Assembly (NCBI RefSeq): GCF_004331455.1
Contig: NZ_SJJR01000006.1
Coordinates: forward strand, 124,001-188,000
Source: Micromonospora zingiberis
GTDB lineage: Bacteria; Actinomycetota; Actinomycetes; Mycobacteriales; Micromonosporaceae
Length of the DNA stretch: 64,000 bases
Reading direction: 5' to 3'
Shown: positions 51,699 to 59,644 of the stretch, one piece after another
Position numbering within the stretch: the stretch's first letter is position 1
How the letters are laid out: every line of letters starts with the position of its first letter
The notes under the pieces: model-generated
Database searches by the model: none
What the model saw: the letters and a program-made list of their open reading frames with translations, nothing else
What the model was told of the DNA's origin: nothing
Program-made: the position numbers and the translations under genes

Positions 51699-52106
51699 GT
51701 GACGCTCGATCCGCGCTCCGGCATGCCGCTGCACAGGCAGCTGGCTGCCGCGCTGCGTGCGAGGATCGCCGCTGGCGAGTGGCCACCGGGCGCGCTGCTG
51801 CCCGCGCAGGCTCGCCTTGCCCACGAGTACGAGGTGGGCAAGGCGACCGTGCTCGCGGCGGTCGCGGCATTGCGCGCTGAGGGGTTGATCGACGTTGAGC
51901 GGGGCGTGGGCTTGCGGGTGCGGGAGCCGGCCGACCGGGAGCGGGTGGCGGTGCCGCGCGGTGCGCTGATCGTGTGCCGGCCGCCGACGCCGGATGAGCG
52001 AGCGCGACTCGACATCCCCGAGGGTGTGCACGTGCAGGTGGTGACGGTGGGGGGCCGGGTGCGGGGCGTGTATCCGGGCGACCGGGTCGAGCTGTCGACG
52101 TCCTAA
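51699..52106 (+). CDS. GntR-family regulator
   Basis: A 135-residue protein. Residues about 5-70 are a GntR winged helix (PLHRQLAAALRARIAAGEWP, LAHEYEVGKATVLAAVAALR). The C-terminal 60 residues are a small beta-rich part, too short for a full FadR or UTRA effector domain. GTG 51699 gives the usual GntR N-terminus. It follows the KorSA-like gene by 52 bp and is probably co-transcribed. Confidence 0.75.
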   Translation: MTLDPRSGMPLHRQLAAALRARIAAGEWPPGALLPAQARLAHEYEVGKATVLAAVAALRAEGLIDVERGVGLRVREPADRERVAVPRGALIVCRPPTPDERARLDIPEGVHVQVVTVGGRVRGVYPGDRVELSTS

Positions 52107-52123
52107 CAAGATCGGCGATCTTG
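52107..52123 (+). terminator. Hairpin after the GntR gene
   Basis: CAAGATCG and CGATCTTG are perfect complements around a single G, starting one base after the stop codon. No T-run. The 390-bp stretch 52107-52496 that begins here has visibly lower GC and holds no clear gene apart from a possible 19-codon leader; its main feature is the stem-loop at 52285-52331. Confidence 0.5.
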
Positions 52124-52284
52124 GCGGGTTCGCGTAGTCGATCCCGGTTGCGGTTGCGAGCAGCAATTTGCATATCGCGCAAAGTCACGGCCCCGATAAT
52201 CGCATCGCAACGGGTCAATATTGTCCGAACCGGGCGCGTGCCTGTTCGCACACCAGGTGCGAAAGCGTTTTCCGTACGTAACCA

Positions 52285-52331
52285 TTGGCGATCTCCACAG
52301 TCCCATCACCAGGACCAATGGAGATCGCCAA
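52285..52331. repeat. 13-bp stem-loop in a low-GC intergenic region
   Basis: TTGGCGATCTCCA (52285-52297) and TGGAGATCGCCAA (52319-52331) are exact complements with a 21-base loop. Not followed by a T-run on either strand. Could be an RNA structure, an operator or a recombination-related site. Confidence 0.5.
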
Positions 52332-52413
52332 CCGTGGGGGGAGGCGTTCTGGCAGCACCGTGCGCCAACAACACCACCAACAGCTCACTGCGTCGAACCG
52401 GAAGGAGCTGCCC

Positions 52414-52473
52414 ATGACCGACCCTGCCCGCCCGACACCTCCCCTGGCCAGCAACGCCTCCTACAGCCAGTGA
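52414..52473 (+). CDS. Possible leader peptide
   Basis: A 19-codon ORF (MTDPARPTPPLASNASYSQ) preceded by the excellent ribosome site GGAAGGAG (52400-52407). It ends 23 bp before the next gene. Too short to judge by content; only the ribosome site supports it. Confidence 0.3.
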   Translation: MTDPARPTPPLASNASYSQ

Positions 52474-52496
52474 CCAGGGAAGGAACGGGGGTCCGC

Positions 52497-52793
52497 ATGC
52501 AGACCGCTCTGATCTACGTAACAGCCGAGAATCTAGACCGCTACACCGATCGTTGCGCAGAATACTGCAACCGGCTCGGGTTGCGCCTCGCCGCTGTCGT
52601 CGTCGATGAACTGGACGGCGGCCGGTGGCCTGAGGTGGCCCAGATGCTCATGGACGGCACCGTCCAAGTCGTCGTGGTCGCCGACCGCGACGAGCTGCCG
52701 CCCGACCGCACACCGCGTGTCGATGTGGTGGCCGAGCAGCGCCGCCGGCTCGGCACCGGCCGGTCAACGTGCCGGCCACGCCTGATCCGCTGA
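52497..52793 (+). CDS. Serine recombinase N-terminal domain-like protein without catalytic Ser
   Basis: A 98-residue protein resembling the resolvase fold after its catalytic region: RCAEYCNRLGLRLAAVVVDE, then WPEVAQMLMDGTVQVVVVAD RDEL. The early Ser/Arg catalytic motif (VRVS in true resolvases) is replaced by YVTAEN, so it is probably inactive as recombinase. Similar short proteins occur in actinomycete elements. Ribosome site GGAAGGAACGGGGG upstream. Confidence 0.5.
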   Translation: MQTALIYVTAENLDRYTDRCAEYCNRLGLRLAAVVVDELDGGRWPEVAQMLMDGTVQVVVVADRDELPPDRTPRVDVVAEQRRRLGTGRSTCRPRLIR

Positions 52794-52806
52794 TCCGTAC
52801 GTAGAG

Positions 52807-52834
52807 CGGCCCACCTCCAGGAGGAGGTGGGCCG
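52807..52834. terminator. Bidirectional terminator before the integrase gene
   Basis: CGGCCCACCTCC (52807-52818) pairs exactly with GGAGGTGGGCCG (52823-52834), a 12-bp stem with a 4-base loop. It lies between the convergent resolvase-like and integrase genes. Confidence 0.8.
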
Positions 52835-52848
52835 TCTCGCGTCTCCGG

Positions 52849-53679
52849 TCAGCCGAAGTCCAAGTCGTCGATCGCGGCCTGCTGCCGCTTGCGAGAGATC
52901 AGCGTGTACCGGGTCGTCGTCGTGATGGAGGCGTGCCCGAGCAGCACCTGAGCAGCGCGCACGTCATGCCTCTCCTCCACCTTGGTGGCGAAGGCGTGCC
53001 TCAGGGGATAGAGGGTGGTCCCGATCCCGACGGTACGCAGGTAGTGCGCCGTACTCTTCGACATCCAGTAGGCGGTGACCCGCTTGCCTGACGGCCTGGA
53101 CGCGATCACCCCGGGCGGCAGCGGCTCCACCAGCTCGGCAATGAGCGGATGCGTCGGCACGGTGCGCGACCGACCACCCTTGCCCTTGACCCGGATGACC
53201 TCGCCGATGTCCTGGCGCCGCACGGTCGCGATCTCGCACGGCCGCAGGCCGGCCAGGGCGGCGAGCCGGCAGTACAGCCGCCACGGGTTGTCGGTGTCGA
53301 AGATGCACGCCCGCACGATCTCGTCCGGCGCCGGCCGGGGCAGTTCTGGCGCGGACTTCGGGCGGACCAGCTCTTCGGACGGGTCGAAGCTCATCCAGGG
53401 ATCGGAGGGACGAGCTGCCCATTTGTAGAGCCGGCGGAGGTGCTTGAAGTAGGTGAGCGCGGTCTCCGTTGACCAGAGCGGATCGGCGAGGAATTCCTCA
53501 AGTTCGGTCACGGTGGCCCCGTGCAGCCCTTCGGGCAGCTGGCGGTGCGCCCGGTGCAGCAGTTTGCGCGCGTCGTCGATGGTCCGGGCGGCGTAACGCG
53601 CAGCGCGCAGGTAGCGCAGGTGGGCGTCGATCATGTCTTCGGGGGTCGCCATGCCCTCGATCGTCGGCTTGGGCACCAC
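52849..53679 (-). CDS. Phage integrase (tyrosine recombinase)
   Basis: A 276-residue tyrosine recombinase. A core-binding domain covers about residues 10-95, and the catalytic domain about 115-265. Catalytic residues are R146 (LAGLRPCEI), K167 (KGKGGRSR), R227 (YPLRHAFAT), H249 (LLGHASI) and nucleophile Y258 (TTRYTL). The first His of the usual HxLRH box is Tyr (Y224). There is no separate arm-binding N-terminus. GTG 53679 follows GGCAGG; ATG 53652 is the alternative. In the circular phage it would start 7 bp after the stop of the long repressor form, so rep and int are one operon there. It lies 195 bp from attR. Confidence 0.9.
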   Translation of the reverse strand: MVPKPTIEGMATPEDMIDAHLRYLRAARYAARTIDDARKLLHRAHRQLPEGLHGATVTELEEFLADPLWSTETALTYFKHLRRLYKWAARPSDPWMSFDPSEELVRPKSAPELPRPAPDEIVRACIFDTDNPWRLYCRLAALAGLRPCEIATVRRQDIGEVIRVKGKGGRSRTVPTHPLIAELVEPLPPGVIASRPSGKRVTAYWMSKSTAHYLRTVGIGTTLYPLRHAFATKVEERHDVRAAQVLLGHASITTTTRYTLISRKRQQAAIDDLDFG

Positions 53680-53686
53680 TACCTGC

Positions 53687-53887
53687 CTATGCCCCGGACG
53701 GGCGGAGCAGAAGGGCAGGTCGACGGGTGCTGGCGTCCGGCATCGTCGCCTTGGGTCGGCGCCTCTGGCTGGACGGGGGGCGCCCTGGGCGTGCCCCGTC
53801 CGTTCGGGCGACCAGTGCCGGCACGGTCACCCGTTCGGCCGATGCGGGGATCATGCGTTTGGTCGCTCGCCGGTACCCGACGGTAGC
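53687..53887 (-). other. Repressor C-terminal extension, detached from the repressor in the prophage
   Basis: From the attR core the minus strand stays open in the repressor frame: the core reads GCT ACC GTC GGG TA(C) here and GCT ACC GTC GGG TA(G) at attL, in the same phase. In the excised circle the repressor would gain 62 residues (starting YRRATKRMIPASAERV, ending LLLRPSGA), giving about 159 residues, and stop at 53687-53689. The extension is basic and Pro-rich. The apparent 87-codon ORF 53687-53950 is this tail fused by chance to host bases across attR, not a host gene. Confidence 0.8.
53874..53887. other. Right attachment site (attR core)
   Basis: TACCCGACGGTAGC, identical to 9736-9749. 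Right of it begins host DNA; the interval to the stop of the methyltransferase gene (53990) is 102 bp and has no visible gene. Before integration this interval led straight to the ABC exporter gene now at 9735. Confidence 0.85.
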
Positions 53888-53989
53888 GTCAAATTGGAGC
53901 ATCGCGGATGTCGGCTTCTTGTCAGCTTCGTTGTCGTCGCGCCGTGCCATCCGCCGACGGCGGTCGGCTCGGTGCGAGCAGGCACCCTT

Positions 53990-54523
53990 TCAGTGCCGGC
54001 GCTCGTGCGCGAGCAGCCACTCCTTGACCGGAAGCCCCCAGCGGTAGCCACCGAGCGACCCGTCGGTGCGCAGCACCCGGTGACAGGGGACGAAGAGGGC
54101 GGCGGCGTTGCGGGCGCAGGCGGCTGCGGCGGCCCGTACCGCGGCGGGGCGGCCGGACAGCCCGGCGTACGCGGTGTAGGTGATCGGGTCGCCGGGCTTC
54201 ACCTGACGCAGCACCTGCCACGCGTGGGACAGGAACGTCCCGCCGGTGTGCTGCTCGACCGGGACCACGTCGATCGCGGCCAGGTCCCCGTCGAGGTACC
54301 TGGTGACGGCGCTGGTCACCCGGCCGAGTTCGCGACGTTGCCGGGGCTCGCCACGCAGCCTCGGGTGGATCAGCGGCAGCAGGTCCGCCGGGTCGGCGGT
54401 GAATCCGGCGGCCCGGACCGCACCGTCCGGACCGGCGAGCACGGTGAACGGCCCGGCGGGGGTGCTGATGGTGGCGCTGTCGATGGTCATGCTGTTCACG
54501 CTCTGCTCCAGAGTTGGGTTCAC
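53990..54523 (-). CDS. ogt: Methylated-DNA--protein-cysteine methyltransferase
   Basis: A 177-residue suicide repair enzyme that takes the alkyl group from O6-methylguanine onto its own cysteine. The active site is VPCHRVLRTDGSLGGY, with the upstream helix-turn-helix region (TAYAGLSGRPAAVRAAAAAC). GTG 54523 overlaps the Ada-AlkA stop (GTGA) and has GGAGAG before it; ATG 54490 would give 166 residues. It is translationally coupled to the Ada-AlkA gene, so both belong to an adaptive-response operon. Confidence 0.93.
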   Translation of the reverse strand: MNPTLEQSVNSMTIDSATISTPAGPFTVLAGPDGAVRAAGFTADPADLLPLIHPRLRGEPRQRRELGRVTSAVTRYLDGDLAAIDVVPVEQHTGGTFLSHAWQVLRQVKPGDPITYTAYAGLSGRPAAVRAAAAACARNAAALFVPCHRVLRTDGSLGGYRWGLPVKEWLLAHERRH

Positions 54524-56061
54524 GCTGCTCTCCACAGTCGGATCACCGCGTACGAGCGCCAGGGGCGCCAGCCGGCGGCGTACTCGTCGAGGGTCTTCGG
54601 GGTGTCGGGCAGCCCGAGGGCGGCGGCACCCCGGCGGACCGCCAGGTCGGTGGCGAGGAAGACGTCCGGGTCGCCGAGCGCCCGCATCGCCAGGTAACCC
54701 GCCGTCCACGGGCCGATCCCGGGGATCGCGGCCAACTGTCGCGTGGTCTCCGCGCGGTCTCCACCCGGTGCCAGGTCGAGCCCACCGTCGGCGACCGCCC
54801 GGGCCACCCGCCGGATCGTCTCCCGCCGCCCCACCGGCATCCGAAACCCCGAATCCGGCACCCGCAACACCTCCTCCGCCCCCACAAACCCCCGCAACCC
54901 CCGCAACCCCCGCAACCCCCCACCCCCCTCCGCACCGTCCTCCACGCCGTCCTCGGCGCCGTTGATCAAGAGGTTTGCGTCACCGGGGGCGGCGTTTCCG
55001 ACGGAAACCTCTTGATCAACAGGGGTGGGTGGCGGGATCGAGGCGAGCAGGTGGGTGAGGGTGGTGCGGGCGGAGGCCAGCGAGACCTGCTGGGTGGCGA
55101 TGGCGCGGACGGCCAGCTCGAAGCCGTCCACCGCGTGCGGCACGCGTACCCCGGGCTCGGCGGCCACGGCGGCGGCCAGCGCCGGATCGGCGCCGAGTGT
55201 CTGGTCCACGGCGACCGGATCCGCGTCGAGGTCGAACAGGTGCCGGCAGCGGGCCACGGCGGGCGCCAGATCGCGCAGGTCGGTCAGGCGCAGCACCGCG
55301 GTCACCTGCCCGTCGGCCGGGGTGAGGGCGACCTGCGCGGTGCCGTGCGGCAACCGCAACCCCCGGCGGTACGTGCCGTCGCGTACCTCGTCCACCCCGG
55401 GCAGGGTGCGCCGGGCGAGGAAGTCGAGCAGCGCGGCGGCGTGCAACGGTGGACGGTACGCCAACCGGAGAGTGATCGTGCCCGCCCCACCGGTCGCCGG
55501 CCGGCGACCGGCGCGAAGCTGCGACGGGGGTACCCCGTACACCTCTCGGATCGTGTCGTTGAACTGTCGGACGCTGCCGAATCCGGCGGCGAAGGCGACC
55601 TCCGCCAGACCCAGTTCGGTGCTCTCGATCAGCGTACGGGCGGTCTGGGCGCGCTGCGCGCGGGCCAGCGCCAGCGGCCCGGCGCCGAGTTCGGCCCGGA
55701 GCATCCGGTGCAGATGCCGTTCGGTGTACCCGAGGCGGGTGGCCAGCCCAGGTACGCCGGCCCGGTCCACCACCCCGTCGGCGATCAGCCGCATCGCCCG
55801 GCCCACCACGTCGGCGCGTACGTCCCACTCGGGCGAACCGGGGGAGACGTCCGGACGGCAGCGTCGACAGGCGCGCAACCCGGCGCCCTGAGCCGCCGCC
55901 GCGGACGCAAAGAACCGGACGTTCTGCCGCTTCGGCGTCATCGCCGGGCAAGACGGCCGACAGTAGATCCCGGTCGACGTCACACCCGTGTAGAACCACC
56001 CGTCAAACCGCTGGTCCCGGCTGTCCACCGCCCGATAACACCGCTCGAAGTCCAGTTCCAC
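54520..56061 (-). CDS. alkA: Fused Ada regulator and AlkA 3-methyladenine DNA glycosylase
   Basis: A 513-residue protein. Residues about 1-80 are the Ada Zn domain (GVTSTGIYCRPSCPAMTPKR, GLRACRRC), which senses methyl-phosphotriesters. Residues about 95-185 are an AraC-type DNA-binding domain (VAFAAGFGSVRQFNDTIREV). Residues about 195-510 are an AlkA glycosylase with the helix-hairpin-helix GIGPWTAGYLAMRALGDPD and a conserved catalytic Asp (ATDLAVRRG). I chose GTG 56061. A 60-bp hairpin repeat and 9-bp repeats have entered the gene in frame (residues about 348-395), adding a low-complexity loop inside the glycosylase part. Activity may be unaffected if the loop is at the surface. Confidence 0.9.
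   Translation of the reverse strand: MELDFERCYRAVDSRDQRFDGWFYTGVTSTGIYCRPSCPAMTPKRQNVRFFASAAAAQGAGLRACRRCRPDVSPGSPEWDVRADVVGRAMRLIADGVVDRAGVPGLATRLGYTERHLHRMLRAELGAGPLALARAQRAQTARTLIESTELGLAEVAFAAGFGSVRQFNDTIREVYGVPPSQLRAGRRPATGGAGTITLRLAYRPPLHAAALLDFLARRTLPGVDEVRDGTYRRGLRLPHGTAQVALTPADGQVTAVLRLTDLRDLAPAVARCRHLFDLDADPVAVDQTLGADPALAAAVAAEPGVRVPHAVDGFELAVRAIATQQVSLASARTTLTHLLASIPPPTPVDQEVSVGNAAPGDANLLINGAEDGVEDGAEGGGGLRGLRGLRGFVGAEEVLRVPDSGFRMPVGRRETIRRVARAVADGGLDLAPGGDRAETTRQLAAIPGIGPWTAGYLAMRALGDPDVFLATDLAVRRGAAALGLPDTPKTLDEYAAGWRPWRSYAVIRLWRAA
54961..55020. repeat. 60-bp hairpin repeat inside the ada-alkA gene
   Basis: GTTGATCAAGAGGTTT and its complement AAACCTCTTGATCAAC bound the unit; the inner parts continue with one mismatch to 21-bp arms. 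Related units lie at 62841-62900 and 62942-63002. It is 60 bp, divisible by three, and leaves the reading frame intact. Confidence 0.85.
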
Positions 56062-56154
56062 ACCCCGATCATCCGCCCACCCACCAGCCCTCTGCTGGCG
56101 GAATTCGGACCCGAGCCCGCCCCCCCGCCCCCCGCCCGCGCCCCGCCCCGCGCC

Positions 56155-56222
56155 GATCATGGAGTTCTTGTCTCCCTAAAACGGGTGTAAGCGGACCAAT
56201 CGGCGACCGCAACTCCATGATC
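56155..56222. repeat. Inverted repeat GATCATGGAGTT
   Basis: GATCATGGAGTT (56155-56166) and AACTCCATGATC (56211-56222) are exact complements with a 44-base spacer. It lies in the intergenic region upstream of the Ada-AlkA gene. From memory this hairpin too is dispersed in Micromonospora; not checked. Confidence 0.7.
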
Positions 56223-56356
56223 GACGACGCGGTGCGTGGGCCCCGGCGCGGCGCGGCGCGGTGGGCCGGGGGCGCGGGGTGTGTGGGAGGGGGTCGGGAA
56301 AGTGTCGGTTGTGGTCGGTAGCGTGCGCGCCAACCAACTCAAGAAGGGGCGCGGCG

Positions 56357-56842
56357 ATGGGGAGCGTGGCGGGTCGGGCGGCGGAATCGAGACAGGGGCA
56401 CCCGCCGCTGGACGAAGCCGTGGTCCAACGCTTCTACGACCGGATGCGCGCGGTCGCGCCGGCAGCGGTCGGCGCCATCGAGCGGGACCGCGTTGGCGAC
56501 CCGGGCCGGGCCTTCGCCGACACCGCCTGCGGCCGGCTGCTGCGCTCGCTCGACGACGACGGTGTGCGGGCCTTGGGCATGTGGGTGCACCACTGGTGCA
56601 TGCGCTTCTACGACGACGACACCCGAGCCGCCCTGCGCCTGCTCCGGGCCATCGCCGGCCGGCCGTCACTCGGCTGGACGGCCGACGAGGTCCACTGGAT
56701 GATCGGCGAGTCGCACCAGGCAAGCGTCGCGGCCGCCGCACGGTTCACCCTGCCGTTGACCGCCGCCGCCGAACTGGCCCCGGGCGTGCTCTGCGTCGAC
56801 GCGGTGCTGCCCCGCCAGGCTCGCCCCACGCACGAAAGCTGA
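56357..56842 (+). CDS. Hypothetical protein ending in tandem repeats
   Basis: A 161-residue, mainly helical protein (LDEAVVQRFYDRMRAVAPAA; VHHWCMRFYDDDTRAALRLL). I chose ATG 56357, preceded by AAGAAGGGG. The final 10 codons and the TGA stop lie inside the first unit of a 43-bp tandem repeat, so the natural C-terminus may have been replaced. No family recognised. Confidence 0.65.
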   Translation: MGSVAGRAAESRQGHPPLDEAVVQRFYDRMRAVAPAAVGAIERDRVGDPGRAFADTACGRLLRSLDDDGVRALGMWVHHWCMRFYDDDTRAALRLLRAIAGRPSLGWTADEVHWMIGESHQASVAAAARFTLPLTAAAELAPGVLCVDAVLPRQARPTHES

Positions 56843-57026
56843 TCCACCGCTGTCCTGCCAGGCTCGCCCCACCCACGAAAGCTGATCCACCGCTGTCCTG
56901 CCAGGCCCGCCCCACCCACGAAAGCTGATCCACCGCTGTCCTGCCAGGCTCGCCCCACGCACGAAAGCTGATCCACCCCTGTCCCGCCAGGCTCGCCCCG
57001 CCCACGGCAGCTGACCCACCGCTGCC
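56812..57026. repeat. Five 43-bp tandem repeats
   Basis: Five contiguous units start at 56812, 56855, 56898, 56941 and 56984 and contain CACGAAAGCTGATCCACC. The first four differ at only a few positions; the fifth is more diverged. There are no spacers, so it is not CRISPR. It fills the gap between the hypothetical gene and ychF. Confidence 0.95.
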
Positions 57027-57061
57027 CGGTGGCGCCGGGCTGCGGCGTAAGCTGGCTCGTC

Positions 57062-58147
<1,086 letters not shown>

Positions 58148-58214
58148 GCCGGCCGGTTCGCCCTGCGACGAGTGCGGTGCGCTTGCGGTGCGACCGGGGG
58201 CCTACGGTGGCGGC

Positions 58215-58730
58215 ATGCCGCGCATCGAGCTGACGACGGACGTGCAGGCAACGCCGGAAACCGTCTTCGACGCCTGCCTCGACGTCGATCTGCACACCGA
58301 GTCCATGGGGGCCAGCGCCGAGCGGGCGATCGGCGGCGTGACGACCGGCCGGCTGACGGCCGGCGATGCGGTCACGTGGCAGGCCCGGCACTTCGGCCTG
58401 CCCTGGCGGATGACCGTGCGGATCACCGATTACCGGCGGCCGTACGGCTTCACGGACGAGCAGGTCAGCGGCCCGTTCGGTCGATGGCGCCACGAGCACC
58501 GCTTCACGCCGAGCCCGGTCGACTCCTCGGCGACCGTCATGCGGGACGTCATCGAGTTCACCGCGCCGTTGGGACCGGTCGGCGGTGTGGTGGCCAGCGT
58601 GCTCCTGCGGCCGTACCTGCAACGCCTCATCGCCCGCCGCAACGCCCATCTCGCGGCCACCCTGGCCGGGCTTGCTCGCGCGGCGGATGAGGAACCGGGC
58701 GTGGAGGGAGCCGGTGACGCCGGGGCGTAG
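58215..58730 (+). CDS. SRPBCC-family protein
   Basis: A 171-residue START/Bet v1-like fold protein (IELTTDVQATPETVFDACLD; WRMTVRITDYRRPYGFTDEQ VSGPF; MRDVIEFTAPLGPVGGVVA). Such proteins bind small hydrophobic ligands. Substrate unknown. A -10-like TACGGT (58203-58208) ends 6 bp before ATG 58215, so it may be leaderless. Confidence 0.85.
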   Translation: MPRIELTTDVQATPETVFDACLDVDLHTESMGASAERAIGGVTTGRLTAGDAVTWQARHFGLPWRMTVRITDYRRPYGFTDEQVSGPFGRWRHEHRFTPSPVDSSATVMRDVIEFTAPLGPVGGVVASVLLRPYLQRLIARRNAHLAATLAGLARAADEEPGVEGAGDAGA

Positions 58731-58771
58731 TCCCGACAGAAGCCCGATGAGATGGCGCGTCGGGGGACGGG

Positions 58772-59491
58772 TCAGCCGGTGCGAAGGGCGTCGTGCACGC
58801 CGGTCTCGCGCGGGCCGAGGTGCACCGGGTCGCGGCCGGACAGCACGTCCAGCGCCGCCTTCACGCCGGCGCCGTACTCCCTGGCGGCGGCGAACTGCCA
58901 GGTCCGGCCGTACTCGCGAGCGGTTTCGTCACCCACGCCGACGGCGTCCACGCCGACGTGCCGGCACACCGTGACCGCGCGGGCCAGGTGGAACTGCTGG
59001 GTCACCAGCGTCGCCCGGTCCACCCCGAAGATCCGCTTGGCCCGGGCGCACGAGTCGTACGTGTCGAAGCCGGCGTAGTCCAACACCACCTTGTCGGCCG
59101 GTACCCCGTGCTCGATCAGCCAGCGCTGCATCGCTTCCGGCTCGTTGTACTCCTGGCGCATGTTGTCGCCGGAAACCAGGATCGCCTGGACCTTGCCGGT
59201 GGCGTACAACTCGCGGGCGATCTCCAGGCGGGCGGTGAGGAACGGCGCCGGGGTGCCGTCCGGCTGGACCCGGGTGCCCAACACCAGGGCCACCGGGGTG
59301 TCGGGGACCAGTTGCGCCGTGTGCATCCGCCCTTCGGCGCCGGAGCGGATCCAGCTCACGCTGCCCCAGCTGGCGGCGACCAGCAGCACCGCGCCGACCG
59401 CACCCGCCACCGCTGCCCGGCGCCACCAGCGGCCCCGACCGTTCTTCCTGATCTGACGCAGTCTGGCCAGCGCGGCGGCTCGAATCGGCAT
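58772..59491 (-). CDS. SanA/YdcF-like DUF218 protein
   Basis: A 239-residue protein with one N-terminal membrane segment (AVAGAVGAVLLVAASWGSV) and a periplasmic-type DUF218 domain (ALVLGTRVQPDGTPAPFLTA RL; ILVSGDNMRQEYNEPEAMQRW; LVTQQFHLARAV). E. coli SanA affects envelope permeability. ATG 59491 gives the expected basic start before the membrane helix. Downstream, it converges with the SRPBCC gene. Confidence 0.85.
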   Translation of the reverse strand: MPIRAAALARLRQIRKNGRGRWWRRAAVAGAVGAVLLVAASWGSVSWIRSGAEGRMHTAQLVPDTPVALVLGTRVQPDGTPAPFLTARLEIARELYATGKVQAILVSGDNMRQEYNEPEAMQRWLIEHGVPADKVVLDYAGFDTYDSCARAKRIFGVDRATLVTQQFHLARAVTVCRHVGVDAVGVGDETAREYGRTWQFAAAREYGAGVKAALDVLSGRDPVHLGPRETGVHDALRTG

Positions 59492-59644
59492 GTGGATCAG
59501 TATCCCAGGCGGCACCAAGCCGGCCGCTGGCCGAGCGTGGTACCTTCCGCCTCAGCGTCGCGTGCCGGTGGCAGGCCGTGTCAGGCATGGAGGCGCCGGG
59601 CTGAAGGATGTCGATGATGATCGTCGTACCTTCGTCTCTCACCT

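Larger units (their letters stand above)
9736..53887. mobile_element. Siphovirus-type prophage carrying a conjugation-type gene block
   Basis: The element is bounded by a 14-bp direct repeat TACCCGACGGTAGC at 9736-9749 and 53874-53887. A repressor lies at the left edge and a tyrosine integrase near the right edge. All expected modules are present: early, replication, terminase, portal, capsid, head-tail, tape measure, baseplate/tail, endolysin, holin. No structural gene appears broken, so it looks inducible. A tape measure of 677 residues predicts a tail of roughly 100 nm by the usual 0.15 nm per residue. Between lysis genes and integrase lies a conjugation-type block with a TraB-like translocase. 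Outside the borders, gene content changes to ordinary chromosomal functions. Confidence 0.93.

Noticed and set aside
53687..53950. An 87-codon minus-strand ORF as an independent host gene
   Set aside because: It spans attR: its first 21 codons are host bases without a ribosome site, and the rest is the detached repressor tail. It is an artefact of integration.
56812..57026. CRISPR array
   Set aside because: The 43-bp units are directly adjacent with no spacers, and no cas genes are near; the Cas4-like nuclease at 14450 is in a phage recombination context.
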